Assembly: GCA_900313775.1 (NCBI GenBank)
Contig: OMSP01000103.1
Coordinates: 1 to 7,486 of the forward strand
Length of the DNA stretch: 7,486 nucleotides
Direction: 5' to 3'
From: an uncultured Eubacteriales bacterium
GTDB lineage: Bacteria > Bacillota > Clostridia > Lachnospirales > Lachnospiraceae
Shown: piece after piece, positions 5,848 through 7,486 of the stretch
Numbering within the stretch: position 1 is the stretch's first letter
How the letters are laid out: each line of letters opens with the position of its first letter
Notes under the pieces: model-generated
Told to the model about the DNA's origin: nothing
Database searches by the model: none
The model's input: the letters and a program-made list of their open reading frames with translations, nothing else
Program-made: the position numbers and the translations under genes

Positions 5848-7486
5848 ATGGAGAAAAACAGAATTCGTCCTGTAAAATGTGGAACCAGAACCCGTATGAC
5901 TTTTGCCCGCCAGAGAGAGATCCTTGAGATGCCCAATCTCATTGAAGTCCAGAAAAACTCCTATCAGTGGTTTCTCGACGAGGGCCTGCGGGAAGTGTTC
6001 GACGACATTTCTCCGATATCCGATCACAGCGGGCATTTGAGCCTGTCTTTTGTCGACTATGAACTGGCGACAGATGATATCAAATACACAATTGAAGAGT
6101 GTAAAGACCGCGACGCGACTTATGCCGCGCCGATGAAAGTGCGTGTTATGCTCACGAACAAGGAGATCGAGGAGACTCACGAGCATGAGATCTTCATGGG
6201 CGATCTTCCGATCATGACCGATAACGGTACTTTTGTCATCAACGGCGCGGAGCGTGTCATCGTCTCTCAGCTCGTCCGCTCACCGGGTATCTACTATAAT
6301 ATTGAACTCGACAAGACAGGCAAACGCCTGTTCTCCTGCCAGGTCATCCCGAACCGAGGTGCGTGGCTGGAGTACGAGACAGATTCAAACGATATGTTCT
6401 ATGTCCGTGTCGACCGCACGAGAAAGGTGCCGGTCACGGTCCTTCTGCGTGCGCTCGGACTGGGCACGAACGAGGAGATCCTCGAGATGTTCGGCGACGA
6501 GGCGAAGATCAAAGCCTGTCTGGCCAACACCAGCAAGGATCCTGCGACCAATCATGAGAGCGGTCTGCTGGAGCTGTACAAGAAGATCCGCCCCGGCGAG
6601 CCGCTGGCAGTTGACAGCGCTCAGAATCTGATCACGAGCATGTTCTTTGATTCCAGACGCTATGATCTGGCCAAGGTCGGCCGCTATAAGTTCAACAAGA
6701 AGCTGATGTTCCGCTATCGCATCGCGGGACATGAGCTGGCTGAAAAGGTGGTCAGCCCACTGACCGGCAAGACGATCGCCAAGAAGGGGCAGGAAGTGAC
6801 ACGCGAACTCGCGGACAAGATTCAGTTCGCGGCGGTTCCCTCTGTCATGATCAAGGCTCCCGACGGAGCTGAGACCAAGGTCCTCTCCAATATGATGGTG
6901 GATCTGACCGCGATCGTCGACCTGGATCCGGAAGAACTGGGAGTCACGGAGCTCGTCTTCTATCCGGTACTCGAGGAACTTATCGAGGAGACAGCAGGCG
7001 ATATTGACGCGCTGAAAGAAGCGATCCGCCTGCACATCCACGATCTGATCCCGAAGCATATCACACGCGAGGATGTCTTCGCTTCGGTCAACTACCAGCT
7101 GCATTTAGAGCACGGCATCGGCAACGACGATGACATCGATCATCTCGGCAACCGCCGCATCCGTGCCGTCGGAGAGCTGCTGCAGAATCAGTACCGCATC
7201 GGTCTCTCCCGACTGGAGCGCGTCGTGCGCGAGCGTATGACCACTCAGGATCAGGAGACGGTGACACCGCAGTCTCTGATCAATATCAAGCCGGTGACCG
7301 CTGCGGTCAAAGAGTTCTTCGGTTCTTCGCAGCTGTCCCAGTTCATGGATCAGAACAACCCGCTGGGCGAGCTGACTCACAAGAGAAGGCTCTCCGCTCT
7401 CGGCCCGGGCGGCCTTTCCAGAGACCGCGCCGGTTTCGAAGTTCGTGACGTTCACTATTCTCACTACGGACGCATGTGCCCGATCG
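5848..7486 (+). CDS. rpoB: DNA-directed RNA polymerase subunit beta (3' partial)
   Basis: The frame is open from ATG 5848 to the window edge: 546 complete codons plus one base, under half of the usual ~1200-residue clostridial subunit. The product is the beta subunit of core RNA polymerase, which forms much of the catalytic cleft and the rifampicin pocket. Visible landmarks are the N-terminal MPNLIEVQKNSYQWFL (28-43), NGTFVINGAERVIVSQL (126-142) with RSPGIYY (144-150), the lobe region with YDLAKVGRYKFN (272-283), the rifampicin region (492-523), and RDVHYSHYGRMCPI (533-546). The sequence stops just before the ETPEG motif that normally follows. The frame is intact with no internal stop. Codon use favours G/C in third positions, unlike genes 1-2. 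It has its own promoter, hairpin leader and AAGGAG site, and the gene before it is not rplL. rpoC probably follows outside the window. Confidence 0.98.
   Translation, partial: MEKNRIRPVKCGTRTRMTFARQREILEMPNLIEVQKNSYQWFLDEGLREVFDDISPISDHSGHLSLSFVDYELATDDIKYTIEECKDRDATYAAPMKVRVMLTNKEIEETHEHEIFMGDLPIMTDNGTFVINGAERVIVSQLVRSPGIYYNIELDKTGKRLFSCQVIPNRGAWLEYETDSNDMFYVRVDRTRKVPVTVLLRALGLGTNEEILEMFGDEAKIKACLANTSKDPATNHESGLLELYKKIRPGEPLAVDSAQNLITSMFFDSRRYDLAKVGRYKFNKKLMFRYRIAGHELAEKVVSPLTGKTIAKKGQEVTRELADKIQFAAVPSVMIKAPDGAETKVLSNMMVDLTAIVDLDPEELGVTELVFYPVLEELIEETAGDIDALKEAIRLHIHDLIPKHITREDVFASVNYQLHLEHGIGNDDDIDHLGNRRIRAVGELLQNQYRIGLSRLERVVRERMTTQDQETVTPQSLINIKPVTAAVKEFFGSSQLSQFMDQNNPLGELTHKRRLSALGPGGLSRDRAGFEVRDVHYSHYGRMCPI
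7321..7416 (+). other. rpoB: Rifampicin-resistance-determining region (cluster I) of rpoB, wild-type residues
   Basis: Residues 492-523 match Escherichia coli beta 507-538 with an offset of 15. The positions most often mutated in resistance carry the sensitive residues: Gln498 (513), Asp501 (516), His511 (526) and Ser516 (531). The differences from E. coli are conservative and lie at unimportant sites (Gly and Leu in LGELTH, Leu in RRLSALG). Cluster I therefore predicts no target-based resistance. Confidence 0.9.

Noticed and set aside
5622..5942. Minus-strand frame of 106 codons and + strand frame 5635-5823 in the rpoB leader
   Set aside because: They run over the terminator, the promoter and the start of rpoB, have no ribosome binding site, and show no recognisable protein.
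5845..7464. Several minus-strand frames (up to 239 codons) and short + strand frames within rpoB
   Set aside because: They are shadows of rpoB, whose own frame is unbroken and unmistakable.

Overview
The window looks like chromosomal DNA of a low-to-moderate GC Gram-positive anaerobe, most likely class Clostridia. The evidence is the Firmicutes-type N-terminal half of RNA polymerase beta, strong AAGGAG-type ribosome binding sites, and a secreted CAP / bacterial-Ig / BspA-like protein of a kind common in gut and oral Clostridia. I cannot place it below class with confidence.

Layout, all on the + strand. (1) 1-806: the C-terminal part of an SPFH/band-7 protein of the YdjI type ending in a SHOCT-like helical hairpin; its start lies upstream of the window. 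(2) 828-1457: a small zinc-ribbon protein with one membrane helix and an outer domain, 21 bases after gene 1 and followed by a strong intrinsic terminator, so genes 1 and 2 end one operon. (3) About 1600-5685: a single-gene unit with an extended -10 promoter, a 1317-residue secreted protein and a second strong terminator. The protein has a signal peptide, a CAP domain, a Big_2-like domain, eight ~76-residue repeats, an Ala-rich coiled coil and a very Lys-rich C-terminus. (4) 5746-7486: a sigma-A-like promoter, a leader hairpin at the predicted transcript start, and the first 546 codons of rpoB, which runs off the right edge. rpoB has no stop inside the window.

The most notable points are as follows. 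rpoB is separated from the ribosomal protein genes that usually precede it and appears to start its own transcription unit, with a hairpin at the 5' end of the message. The upstream SPFH plus zinc-ribbon pair resembles part of the Bacillus YdjFGHI envelope-stress module. The large surface protein combines a CAP domain with a repeat stalk and a polycationic tail instead of an LPXTG anchor. Genes 1-2 are much richer in AT than rpoB. I see no tRNA, rRNA, CRISPR array, insertion sequence or phage gene. The sequence does not demonstrate a wholly new defence or biosynthetic system.
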